A program made the translations under genes and the position numbers. The notes under the pieces were generated by a model. The model was not told where the DNA came from, made no database searches, and saw only the letters and a list, made by a program, of their open reading frames with translations. Positions 1 to 8,006 of a stretch of 64,000 nt of DNA are shown one piece after another. Numbering within the stretch: the first letter of the stretch is position 1; every line of letters starts with the position of its first letter. The DNA comes from JAYPHU01 sp964611435 (GTDB lineage Bacteria; Pseudomonadota; Alphaproteobacteria; Rhodospirillales; UBA2165), in assembly GCA_964611435.1 (NCBI GenBank), contig CAZSXT010000003.1, positions 62,001 to 126,000 on the forward strand, written 5' to 3'.

Positions 1-154
1 GAAAATCGCGGCATTCTTCTGGTTCCTCACAAAACTGACGCGATCTTCTTGAATGGATCGGGCTCGGTCAAGCTGCCAGACAAAACACCTCACTCAATGT
101 TTGAAGATTGGGACCTCAAAGGTCAAACTGCGCGCACATTTAAGAGAGGGTTCC

Positions 155-715
155 ATGTCCAGATTAAAGCTACTCGACTATGACGAAATGACGCCGGAGC
201 AGCAAAAGCTCCACGATGAAATCCTGTCCGGCCCCCGCAGCCGCATCGGCGGGCCGATGAACGGGTGGTTCCGGAGCCCGGAACTAGGGTCATTGATCCA
301 AAAATTCGGCGCCTATTGCCGCTATCACACGACATTGGAGCCGAAACTATCCGAACTCGCCATCCTCGTGGTCGCCAAGAATTGGCGGCAGCCGGTGGAA
401 TGGGCGGCGCACAAACCCATTGCCTTAGATCAGGGTCTGGACCCGGCCATCCCCGACGCCATTTTAGCCGGGGAGCGGCCCAAGTTTAGCTCCAAGGAAG
501 AAGAAGCCGTCTATGACGTGGCGGATGAGGTGCTGACTACCAAGAAACTATCGGAGGCGACCTATAAGCGCGCCCTGGATATCTTTGGCGAAAACACGTT
601 GTTCGAGTTGACCGCCATCATCAGCTACTACCTCTGCATCGCTTTGCAGATGAACTGCTTCGCGGTCAGCGTGGCCGAAGGTGTGGAGAACGCCTTCCCC
701 GACGACGAGGGCTAG
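155..715 (+). CDS. carboxymuconolactone decarboxylase (CMD)-like protein
   Basis: A 186-residue all-helical CMD-fold protein. The segment around residues 74-87 (AKNWRQPVEWAAH) is the usual CMD helix with its Glu and His, but the redox CxxC of AhpD peroxidases is absent, so a decarboxylase or other non-redox role is more likely than peroxidase activity. The ATG at 155 is chosen because GAGAGGG lies just upstream at about 144-149; the frame is open further upstream but that part does not resemble the family. The MaoC-like hydratase gene follows after 7 bases, so the two are probably co-transcribed and act on the same cyclic or aromatic-derived acid. The substrate cannot be read from the sequence. 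Confidence 0.85.
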   Translation: MSRLKLLDYDEMTPEQQKLHDEILSGPRSRIGGPMNGWFRSPELGSLIQKFGAYCRYHTTLEPKLSELAILVVAKNWRQPVEWAAHKPIALDQGLDPAIPDAILAGERPKFSSKEEEAVYDVADEVLTTKKLSEATYKRALDIFGENTLFELTAIISYYLCIALQMNCFAVSVAEGVENAFPDDEG

Positions 716-722
716 TCGCTCC

Positions 723-1196
723 ATGACGCATCCGGGATATATCGACCGCTTTTACCAGGATATCGATGTGAACAAAGTGGAACGGGTTGACGGCTTTGAG
801 GTCACCAAGGAAGACACGATCGCCTTCGCCGAAATGTGGGACCAAATGGATTTCCACATGGACGAGGAGAAGGCCAAGGCTTCGGCCCACGGCGCCCTGA
901 TTGCGCCGGGCACCATGACCTTGGCGATTCGGATCAAACTGCTGCAGAGCCAGGGCATCAACCGGCGCGTCCTGGCCTCCGGTGGCTACGATGAAATCCG
1001 CTTCGCCAAGCCGCTTTATGTCGGGGATACCGTCCATTTGGAAACCAAATGCATCGACAAGCGGCTCTCCAATTCCAAACCTGGGATGGGCGTTTGCCGG
1101 CTCTATTCGAAAATGTTTAACCAGGACAATGAGCCTGTGCTGACCATGTTCGACACAATCCTGGTGGAGGTCGATCCCGACCGTCCGGCTGAATAG
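723..1196 (+). CDS. MaoC-family hydratase/dehydratase
   Basis: A 157-residue single hot-dog domain. Residues 43-47 (DFHMD) fit the Asp/His active-site signature of MaoC-type (R)-specific enoyl-CoA hydratases, followed by the expected small-residue stretch (AHGALIAPG). Such enzymes add water to, or remove it from, acyl-CoA thioesters. The ATG at 723 sits 7 bases after the CMD-like gene, which argues for translational coupling. With the CoA ligase at 5381-6910 on the same strand it could serve a CoA-thioester pathway; that link is inference from position only. Confidence 0.85.
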   Translation: MTHPGYIDRFYQDIDVNKVERVDGFEVTKEDTIAFAEMWDQMDFHMDEEKAKASAHGALIAPGTMTLAIRIKLLQSQGINRRVLASGGYDEIRFAKPLYVGDTVHLETKCIDKRLSNSKPGMGVCRLYSKMFNQDNEPVLTMFDTILVEVDPDRPAE

Positions 1197-1297
1197 CAGC
1201 CGCAAACAAACCCTCGTGAGATCGTTTATCGGGGCTTGGGTCGGTGGCCCGCGCCCGCTACAGTTTTATCAACGCAACAAACCTTTAGGAGGCGAAA

Positions 1298-1696
1298 ATG
1301 GCTGGACCAGATATGGATTGGGCCGGACTGGTGCAGATGTGCACCGACAAGGGACTTTTGGCAAAGAAAATGTATGTGGTGTTCACCACTCCGACCAACG
1401 GCATCGGCCCGGTCATGGAGAACGTGGAGGAACATCTGGCCTTTCAACACGAGCTGCAAAACCGCGGCATCATGTTTGGGGCCGGGCCGTTCTCGGACGA
1501 TGCCGAAAAGGATTGGGACGGCGAAGGCATGGTCATCATCCGCGCCGACAGTTTGGAGGAAGCCACCAAAATCGCCGAGAGCGATCCCATGCATTCCAGC
1601 GGTGCACGCAGCTTCCGCATCCGTCCGTGGCTGCTGAACGAAGGCAAAGTGACGATCGAACTCACCTTCTCCGACAAGGGAATGAAAGTCCTCTAG
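1298..1696 (+). CDS. YciI-like (YCII domain) protein
   Basis: A 132-residue protein with a YciI-related ferredoxin-like domain: an N-terminal beta strand (KMYVVFTTP), a central HLAFQHELQNRG helix whose His is typical of the family, then AGPFSDD and a regulatory-looking acidic segment. YciI relatives are small dimeric enzymes or accessory proteins, some of them muconolactone isomerase-like or dehydrochlorinase-like. An excellent ribosome binding site (GGAGG at about 1288-1292) supports the ATG at 1298. Two further YciI-type genes lie in this window, at 31725 and 37482. Specific reaction unknown. Confidence 0.8.
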   Translation: MAGPDMDWAGLVQMCTDKGLLAKKMYVVFTTPTNGIGPVMENVEEHLAFQHELQNRGIMFGAGPFSDDAEKDWDGEGMVIIRADSLEEATKIAESDPMHSSGARSFRIRPWLLNEGKVTIELTFSDKGMKVL

Positions 1697-1722
1697 GGCC
1701 AAACCCCTCTGGGGTCAAATTC

Positions 1723-2706
1723 CTAAGGCCGGTAGATCACGTTCCCCGAGGTTTTGCGGGCCTCCAGGTCGATATGGGCCTGGCGGGCGTCCTTTAACGC
1801 ATATTCGCTGCCGATCTCGATCTTGACGATGCCGCGGGCGACCAGGTCCATGACCTTATTCGCCCCGGTTTCCAGTTCTTTCCGATTGCGCACGTGGTTG
1901 TACATAGAGGTCCGCTGGAAATAGAGGGAGCCCTTGTGCATCAGATCAAACGGATCAACCATGGGAAAATTGCCCGACGCATTGCCGTAGCCGATCAGGA
2001 ACCCCCGTTCCGCCAGGCAATCGAGTGAACCGGCATAGGTTGCCGCACCGACGCCGTCATAAACGACCGGCACGCCCTCGCCGTCCGTGATCTCCCGCAC
2101 CCGTTTGGTGAAATTCTCTTCACTGTAATTGATCGTGTAATCGCAGCCGTACTTTTGGGCTAATTCCGCCTTTGCGTCCGAGCCCACTGTACCGATCACC
2201 GTCGCGCCCAAATGCTTGGCCCATTGCACCATGAACAAACCAACACCACCGGCGGCCGCCTGGATCAGGATCGTCTCGCCGGCCTTCACATCGTATGACT
2301 GACGGAGGAGATAGTGCGCCGTCAGGCCTTTCACCATCATGGCGGCGCCGTCCTCAAACGAAATTTCATCCGGCAGCTTAACCACGAACTCAGCCGGAAT
2401 TAGCCTTGATTGCGCATAGGAGCCCATGGGTCCTGTGCCGTAGGCGACCCGGTCGCCAACGCTGACGTGGCTGACGTTCTCACCAATCGCTTCGATCACA
2501 CCAGAACCGTCGCCGCCGATGATCGCCGGGAACTTATCACCGGGAATTTTGTAGGAGCCAGTGCGGTGATAGGTATCGCGAAAGTTCAGGCTCATGGCCT
2601 CATGGCGGAGGCGCACCTCGTCCGGACCCGGTTCGCCGACCTCGATATCCTCCCATTGTAGGACGTCGGGGCCTCCGTATTCATGGATGACGATTGCTTT
2701 GGTCAT
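1723..2706 (-). CDS. zinc-independent quinone oxidoreductase (MDR family)
   Basis: A 327-residue medium-chain reductase of the NADPH:quinone oxidoreductase type. The N-terminal GroES-like domain (starting MTKAIVIHEYGGPDVL) lacks the zinc ligands of alcohol dehydrogenases. The Rossmann half carries AAAGGVGLF for NADPH binding, and the family-typical SLNFRDTYHRTG is present. Such enzymes reduce quinones or alpha,beta-unsaturated carbonyls in the cytoplasm. It is convergent with the YciI gene (27 bases apart) and divergent from the VOC dioxygenase-like gene, which suggests a common theme of cyclic compound breakdown. Confidence 0.9.
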   Translation of the reverse strand: MTKAIVIHEYGGPDVLQWEDIEVGEPGPDEVRLRHEAMSLNFRDTYHRTGSYKIPGDKFPAIIGGDGSGVIEAIGENVSHVSVGDRVAYGTGPMGSYAQSRLIPAEFVVKLPDEISFEDGAAMMVKGLTAHYLLRQSYDVKAGETILIQAAAGGVGLFMVQWAKHLGATVIGTVGSDAKAELAQKYGCDYTINYSEENFTKRVREITDGEGVPVVYDGVGAATYAGSLDCLAERGFLIGYGNASGNFPMVDPFDLMHKGSLYFQRTSMYNHVRNRKELETGANKVMDLVARGIVKIEIGSEYALKDARQAHIDLEARKTSGNVIYRP

Positions 2707-2844
2707 GATTTCCCTGTGTTTAAGAAGCGGCCAAGTGACGTAAATCTACTCAGCCTACCCCCCGCGCTCAACCATCTATCCCAGCAGGGGAGTTGAAAAT
2801 CCGGCAATCCCGCCACACAATCTGTTACAAGGAGGGTAACCGTG

Positions 2845-3768
2845 ATGATCAAAGTAAAAGACGTTCTCTACGCCCGCTTCCGGGCGCCGGACCTGGACAA
2901 GATGGAGGCCTTCCTGACCGCCTTTGGGTTGACCCGCTCGGCCCGGACGGAGACGGGGCTCTACATGCGGGGCACGGACCCCCATCACCACGCCCATATC
3001 ACCGAGCTAGGCGATGAGCCCGCTTTCGTCGGCTTCGCCTTCGAGGCAAACAGCGAGGAAGACTTGGCCACGATTGCCCAGGCCGATGGCGCGTCTGACG
3101 TGGAAAATATCGATGAGCCCGGCGGCGGCAAACGGGTGCGCCTGACTGACCCGGACGGATTTCAGGTGGAAATTGTGCACGGGATCGAGGCGCCAGCGCC
3201 CCTGCCACTGGTCAATCACTATGACCGCAATTACGGCAGTGATCGCCAGCGCCGGGGGGAATTGGTCCGGCTAGAACGCGGGCCCGCGCAATGCAAACGG
3301 CTGGGTCACGTCGTTCTCAACATCACCGACTTCAGAATCACGGACGCGTTCTATAAGTCCCATTTCGGTATGGTGAGCTCCGACGAACTGACCAACGACG
3401 GCGGCGAGGTCATCATGGCCTTTAACCGGGTCGATCGGGGCCAGGATTTCGTCGATCACCACACGCTCCTCACCGTGCCGTCGGACAAACCCGGCTTGGG
3501 CCATATCGCCTTCGAAGTGGAGGATGTAAACGCCATCTATCTGGGCCATGAGCATCTGGTTGAACAGGGCTATAAACATTCCTGGGGAATCGGCCGGCAT
3601 ATCCTCGGCTCGCAAATCTTTGACTATTGGTTCGACCCGTATGATTTCCGGGTTGAACACTGGACCGATGGGGATTTGCTGAACGAGTATTCGCCCATGG
3701 GCACCATGCACGCCTCGCAAGCTCTGGAAGTCCAATGGGGCAGCACGGCGTCCAGCCGCCGGACCTAG
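2845..3768 (+). CDS. extradiol dioxygenase-like VOC (glyoxalase-fold) protein
   Basis: A 307-residue two-domain vicinal-oxygen-chelate protein. The C-terminal domain carries the 2-His-1-carboxylate set expected for Fe(II) extradiol dioxygenases: His155 (KRLGHVVLN), His220 (GLGHIAFEV) and Glu271 (FRVEHW). The N-terminal domain (about 1-115) is structural. The likely role is meta-cleavage of a catechol-like ring or a related step. GTG at 2842 and ATG at 2845 are both possible; I chose ATG because GGAGGG at 2831-2836 is then 8 bases away. It faces the quinone oxidoreductase gene divergently. A distant VOC enzyme that is not a dioxygenase cannot be excluded. Confidence 0.85.
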   Translation: MIKVKDVLYARFRAPDLDKMEAFLTAFGLTRSARTETGLYMRGTDPHHHAHITELGDEPAFVGFAFEANSEEDLATIAQADGASDVENIDEPGGGKRVRLTDPDGFQVEIVHGIEAPAPLPLVNHYDRNYGSDRQRRGELVRLERGPAQCKRLGHVVLNITDFRITDAFYKSHFGMVSSDELTNDGGEVIMAFNRVDRGQDFVDHHTLLTVPSDKPGLGHIAFEVEDVNAIYLGHEHLVEQGYKHSWGIGRHILGSQIFDYWFDPYDFRVEHWTDGDLLNEYSPMGTMHASQALEVQWGSTASSRRT

Positions 3769-3772
3769 GTTC

Positions 3773-4732
3773 TCAACGGCCGCGCCCCGGTCCGTCGAGG
3801 CCCACATCTTCCAGATGCCCGAACAGTTCCCTCAGTTTGGCCACGTCGGCGTTCGGTAACGGCGGTTTCAGGATGGAGGCCAGATTGGGGCCCAAATGAT
3901 CCGGATTGCCGGTGCCGAACAGGATCACATCCGCGCCCGGCTGATGACGGACATAGCGGTAGCAGGCGTCGATCACGCTTTCCGCGCCGCCTTCATGCAA
4001 CAGAAAGCCCAGCGGGTCAGTCGCATCCACCTTGGCCGGATCGAGATCACCCGTCCGGATCAGTTCCGCCACGTCACCCTGCAACCGGCCTGGCACGCTG
4101 AACAGACTGCGGACGGCGAACATGATCTGAGTACCGATCCCCAGCTCGACCGTCTTCGGAAACACCCGGCTCTCGGCGCTTTGGTTCATCAGGGAATAAG
4201 CCAGCATGACCACGTCGAAACAATTGTCTTCGAAGGCGCGTTGCAGCATGTCATGGCCGGGATCGACCTGGGCATACTCGCTCGCCGCCAAGTGCCGCAG
4301 CTTACCCTTTTCCTTTTCCTTCAACAGCGCCGGCACCACCTCGTCGATCACCCGGTCATAAGTCTTAAGGCTCAGCCCGTGGATATGGAAAATATCCACA
4401 TAGTCGGTGTCCAGTTTCCTGAGCGAATCTTCCAGTCCGTCCAGAATATCCTGTGTATTGAAACTGTTGCCGCCCCAGACCGCGTGATGCTTGGTGGAGA
4501 TCACCACCGAATCGCGGGGCACGGCCTTGATCGCGTCACCGACGATCTCCTCGGTGCCGTAGGAGCTCGCCGTGTCCAGCATATTGACGCCCAGGTCCAT
4601 GGCCTGACGCACCAGGGCTACCGAGTGGTCGTGGCTTTTGCCTTGCGCCTGGCCCAGCCGTGAGCCTCCGCCGCAGCCCAAACCGGCCACGCTGACCTTC
4701 AATCCCGTCCGTCCGAGGGTGGTGTAGTCCAT
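3773..4732 (-). CDS. aldo/keto reductase
   Basis: A 319-residue (alpha/beta)8 barrel reductase. The start MDYTTLGRTGLKVS is family-typical, and the catalytic set is visible as Asp in NMLDTA, Tyr in SSYG, Lys in VISTKHH and the following His region HIHG. It would use NADPH to reduce an aldehyde or ketone. It resembles the D-threo-aldose / L-fucose dehydrogenase branch in layout, but substrate assignment is not safe. The stop lies 4 bases from the stop of the convergent VOC gene. The 5-prime side faces the cupin gene divergently across about 113 bases. Confidence 0.88.
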   Translation of the reverse strand: MDYTTLGRTGLKVSVAGLGCGGGSRLGQAQGKSHDHSVALVRQAMDLGVNMLDTASSYGTEEIVGDAIKAVPRDSVVISTKHHAVWGGNSFNTQDILDGLEDSLRKLDTDYVDIFHIHGLSLKTYDRVIDEVVPALLKEKEKGKLRHLAASEYAQVDPGHDMLQRAFEDNCFDVVMLAYSLMNQSAESRVFPKTVELGIGTQIMFAVRSLFSVPGRLQGDVAELIRTGDLDPAKVDATDPLGFLLHEGGAESVIDACYRYVRHQPGADVILFGTGNPDHLGPNLASILKPPLPNADVAKLRELFGHLEDVGLDGPGRGR

Positions 4733-4845
4733 GATATGGCGCGCCCTTTTCCCGTCGTCTTCGATCAGGCTTAGCGCCTGGATTCAGCCGCGGCAAGGCC
4801 GTAGGATATTCGCCAACAAGTACCATCATCTCGGGGAGGAACATC

Positions 4846-5376
4846 ATGGTAGAGAAAATCAGGCGGCTGGTAACCGGCCACAATGACGACGGCCAATCGG
4901 TCTTTATCTTCAACGGCGACGCAACGGCGGTGAAGGAAATGGAATCCATGCCGGGCCTAGCGCTGACCGACCTGTGGGTCACCAACGGCGCACCGGCCGA
5001 CAATACCGGCAACGCGGACGCGGCCGACCGGCCCGTGGTTTTGGAACCGCCGGCCAATGGCACCATCTTTCGCATTGTCGAATTTCCCCCCGATTCCGCC
5101 TGGCGGGATTCCGCGGACGCCATGGAAGCGTTTGAATCCATTGGCGCCGGCCACGCCAAGGATACCGGTACGGACGATCCGATGATGCACAAGACCGCGA
5201 CGGTGGATTACCTGATCGTCCTCAAGGGCGAGATTTGGGCGATCCTGGAAACCGAAGAGGTCTGCCTCAAGCAAGGCGACGTGATGATCCAGCGGGGCAC
5301 CAACCATTCCTGGAGCGTACGCACCGAAGAGCCCTGCCTGCTGGCCGCCATCCTGGTGAACGCCGACCCGGTCTAG
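4846..5376 (+). CDS. single-domain cupin protein
   Basis: A 176-residue protein with one cupin barrel in its C-terminal half. The second cupin motif is recognisable (KQGDVMIQRGTNHSW), while the first motif is degenerate (HKTATVDYLIVLKGEI keeps one His and loses the usual HxH and Glu), so metal binding may be weak or lost. This architecture is common among small proteins annotated as cupins beside aromatic-acid catabolism genes. GGGGAGG a few bases upstream supports the start. The CoA ligase gene begins 4 bases after its stop, implying one transcript. Confidence 0.8.
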   Translation: MVEKIRRLVTGHNDDGQSVFIFNGDATAVKEMESMPGLALTDLWVTNGAPADNTGNADAADRPVVLEPPANGTIFRIVEFPPDSAWRDSADAMEAFESIGAGHAKDTGTDDPMMHKTATVDYLIVLKGEIWAILETEEVCLKQGDVMIQRGTNHSWSVRTEEPCLLAAILVNADPV

Positions 5377-5380
5377 TTTC

Positions 5381-6910
5381 GTGAACCTCGCCGCCTTATT
5401 GGGGAAAGCCGCCCGCACCTGGGGCGACCGCCCGGCCCTGGCGCTGGGCGGCAGCCTGGTCTCCGACTACACGGAAACGGCGTCGCGGGTGGGGCGACTG
5501 GCCGGTGGCCTACGCGATAGTCTCGGCCTCGCGCCCGGTGACCGGGTGGCCATCGCCATGAAGAACTGCCCGGCCTACAGCGACGTGTTATTCGCCGCCT
5601 GGCACGCGGGCTGCACCGCCGTGCCCATGAACGCCAAGCTGCACGAGAACGAATTCGCCTACATGCTTGAACATTCCGGCGCGAATGTCTGCTTTGTCAC
5701 GGGCGATCTGGCGGAGACCATTCATGCGGCGGCGGCACAGGCCGGTACGGACGTCCGGATCATCGACACAGCCGACAAAGACTATCAGGCGCTTTGCTCC
5801 TCGGACGGCGCTTCCTTGCAAGACGTTTCCCCCGACGACGTGGCCTGGCTGTTTTACACCAGCGGCACCACGGGCCGGCCCAAAGGCGCCATGCTGACCC
5901 ACCGCAATCTGTTGATGATGACCGTCGGGTATTACGGCGATGTGGATCAATTGGGCCCCGGCGAGACCATCCTCCATGCCGCGCCCATGTCCCACGGCTC
6001 GGGGCTTTATATCCTGCCCTATGTGGCCAAGGGCGCGTGCCAGTTGATCCCGGAAAGCGGCGGTTTCGAACCGGCGGAGGTGCTGAACCTGTTCCGCACT
6101 TATCCGGAAGTGGGCTGCTTCTTCGCGCCGACCATGGTCACAAGGCTGATCAATGCACCGCAGATTGGCGACTATAACCCAGCCGACCTCAAGACCATCG
6201 TCTATGGCGGCGGGCCCATGTATGCCGAGGACTGCCTGAAGGCCCTCGACATTCTGGGGCCCAAGCTGGTGCAGATTTATGGCCAAGGGGAATCGCCGAT
6301 GACCATCACCGCCCTCAGCCGGGATGCCCATTCGGACACCGCCCATCCCCGCTATCTGGAGCGGCTGGCCTCTGTCGGCACAGCGCGAACGGATTTGGAA
6401 GTGCGGATCACGGACAAGGACGACAACCCGCTGCCCGCCGGAGAAATCGGCGAGGTCTGCGTGCGCGGCGACGTGGTCATGCGGGGCTATTGGGACAACC
6501 CGGACGCCAGCGCGGAGTCCCTCAAAGGCGGCTGGCTGCACACCGGCGATATGGGCGTGCTCGACGCGGACGGGTTCCTGACCCTGAAAGACCGGTCCAA
6601 GGACGTGATCATTTCCGGCGGCTCCAACATTTATCCGCGCGAGGTGGAAGAGGTTCTCTTGCGCCATCCGGATGTGTTGGAAGTCTCCGTCGTCGGCGAG
6701 CCCCATGCCGACTGGGGCGAAGCGGTCATCGCCTTTGTCGTCCCTCGGCCCGGCGGCGCGCCGGTGGAGGCCGAACTGGATCAGCTGTGTCTCGACAATA
6801 TCGCCCGGTTCAAACGCCCCAAGGCCTACCACCTGATCGACGCCCTGCCGAAGAACAATTACGGCAAGGTGTTGAAGACCGAACTGCGGGCGAAGCTTGC
6901 CGGGAAATAG
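5381..6910 (+). CDS. AMP-forming acyl/aryl-CoA ligase
   Basis: A 509-residue class I adenylate-forming enzyme that would convert a carboxylic acid to its CoA thioester with ATP and CoA. The P-loop-like motif YTSGTTGRPKGAM lies near residue 163, the A5 motif YGQGESP near residue 299, the hinge Asp in LKDRSKD, and the C-terminal catalytic Lys in NNYGKVLK. The start is GTG at 5381, directly behind the cupin stop. It belongs to the fatty-acid/4-coumarate/feruloyl-CoA ligase group; the exact acid is unknown, but the surrounding CMD, MaoC, VOC and AKR genes suggest an aromatic or alicyclic acid. Confidence 0.92.
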   Translation: MNLAALLGKAARTWGDRPALALGGSLVSDYTETASRVGRLAGGLRDSLGLAPGDRVAIAMKNCPAYSDVLFAAWHAGCTAVPMNAKLHENEFAYMLEHSGANVCFVTGDLAETIHAAAAQAGTDVRIIDTADKDYQALCSSDGASLQDVSPDDVAWLFYTSGTTGRPKGAMLTHRNLLMMTVGYYGDVDQLGPGETILHAAPMSHGSGLYILPYVAKGACQLIPESGGFEPAEVLNLFRTYPEVGCFFAPTMVTRLINAPQIGDYNPADLKTIVYGGGPMYAEDCLKALDILGPKLVQIYGQGESPMTITALSRDAHSDTAHPRYLERLASVGTARTDLEVRITDKDDNPLPAGEIGEVCVRGDVVMRGYWDNPDASAESLKGGWLHTGDMGVLDADGFLTLKDRSKDVIISGGSNIYPREVEEVLLRHPDVLEVSVVGEPHADWGEAVIAFVVPRPGGAPVEAELDQLCLDNIARFKRPKAYHLIDALPKNNYGKVLKTELRAKLAGK

Positions 6911-7007
6911 GCCGCAAAAGTCGCCAATTTTCTCCGGGCCGACTCACCAAATGTTAACGAGTCTCCCCTAGGGTGTGATCATCCCCTTCACCCAGGAGAT
7001 ACGCGAT

Positions 7008-7157
7008 ATGTTTCTAGATTACCGGTGGGATCCTGCGTCCAAAATGTGGATTGTCGTGGATACCCGAACCAACCAGCTTATTTCCTCTCACTGGACGGCC
7101 AACGAGGCCATCGACTTGATTATGCGTCTGGAGGTCGAAAAAGACCAAGCGGCATAA
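7008..7157 (+). CDS. small protein of unknown function (49 aa)
   Basis: A 49-residue protein beginning MFLDYRWDPASK and ending in a charged tail. AGGAG at 6994-6998, 9 bases before the ATG at 7008, is a good ribosome binding site, and a strong terminator follows at 7190-7228. That combination makes a real monocistronic small gene likely. I do not recognise the family. The sequence is amphipathic with several Trp, Tyr and Ile residues and has no signal peptide or transmembrane segment. Confidence 0.6.
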   Translation: MFLDYRWDPASKMWIVVDTRTNQLISSHWTANEAIDLIMRLEVEKDQAA

Positions 7158-7189
7158 TAGCGGCGCTCCTCCGTTACGCCCGGACGCAC

Positions 7190-7234
7190 AAACCGGCCTC
7201 ACCGGCTCCCCCGCGGTGAGGCCGGTTTTCTCTT
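7190..7234 (+). terminator. strong rho-independent terminator
   Basis: A perfect 15-bp inverted repeat (arms 7190-7204 and 7214-7228, AAACCGGCCTCACCG and its complement) with a 9-base loop is followed by TTTTCTCTT. It ends the small gene at 7008-7157. The A-rich left flank means it may also work for the convergent PAS-like gene. Confidence 0.85.
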
Positions 7235-7237
7235 CTG

Positions 7238-7804
7238 CTAAAAAGATCCAAATTTTGGATCCACACCCAGAGTATGGCGGGCGGCCTTGGCGACGTCTCC
7301 TTTGGAATGCTCGTTGACCACAAAAGAAGAAAAAATCACATCGACATCCTGTTGGTTCGTTGAATACGGCAGCCGGAGAGTGATCGTATTCGCTTGTAAA
7401 TCGTAGACATCCAACAGTTCGATGATAGAAATCCTGGCGTCTTTCAGCTCCAGCACCTCTCTATAGGATCGGGTCGCTGCGTTAGATAGGCTTTCGGGTT
7501 GAAGATTACCGATACTTTTTCCGGCCATTTCCATGGTTGAAATGTCAGCATAATTTCCGCCCCAATAACGGTAGACAAAATCCTCTCCCCCGTTGATTAC
7601 ATCTACGCACACACAATTTGGCGCAATTGCATAGTCAAGGTTGGAAATTCGAAAACGGCTATAATCCGGGGCGAATTGATCAGCCCGCAGTTCAAGCCAC
7701 TGATCGAAAAGCTGAGCCAACTGGCTATACCGCTTCCGGTTGCCAGCCAAGATAAAGAACTCAGCCGCAGCAACCGACGTCAGCGTGGACGACGATTCAC
7801 TCAT
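7238..7804 (-). CDS. PAS-like sensor-type protein (PAS_5 type)
   Basis: A 188-residue protein. The middle (about residues 30-150) looks like the alphaproteobacterial stand-alone PAS domain: the DYSRFRISNLDY segment, then YRYWGGNYADISTMEMAGKS, in which the usual FWGT-type motif is RYWGG. No output domain is present, so its signalling partner, if any, is encoded elsewhere. Codon use is visibly more AT-rich than in the neighbours. It is convergent with the 49-residue gene and shares the terminator region. The assignment rests on motif resemblance only. Confidence 0.6.
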   Translation of the reverse strand: MSESSSTLTSVAAAEFFILAGNRKRYSQLAQLFDQWLELRADQFAPDYSRFRISNLDYAIAPNCVCVDVINGGEDFVYRYWGGNYADISTMEMAGKSIGNLQPESLSNAATRSYREVLELKDARISIIELLDVYDLQANTITLRLPYSTNQQDVDVIFSSFVVNEHSKGDVAKAARHTLGVDPKFGSF

Positions 7805-8006
7805 GACAAATCGTTCCGGCTACAGCAAACAAGGCCTACTCCCTCGCATTCGGCCTTTCAGGTCATTCGTCTAAATGACCTCCGTTCAACTTCTTACAGC
7901 CATAATGATAAATATCATGATAGAAATGCGCCGCAATGAATACGTCGCATTTCGTTACCAATACTATGCCGGGATCACCGGCCATAGCGGACGGGATTAA
8001 ATGAGA
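7805..8006. other. intergenic region without recognisable gene
   Basis: About 200 bases between the PAS-like gene and the stop of the HisD paralogue. The stretch 7890-7990 is AT-rich (including AATGATAAATATCATGATAG) and presumably carries the promoter of the PAS-like gene. No conserved element, RNA gene or strong terminator is visible. Confidence 0.4.

Noticed and set aside
155..715. AhpD peroxidase or second selenoprotein
   Set aside because: The CMD-like protein lacks CxxC and shows no in-frame TGA.
5588..6832. Long minus-strand frame inside the CoA ligase gene
   Set aside because: Antisense of a gene with all ligase motifs; no own motifs or ribosome binding site.
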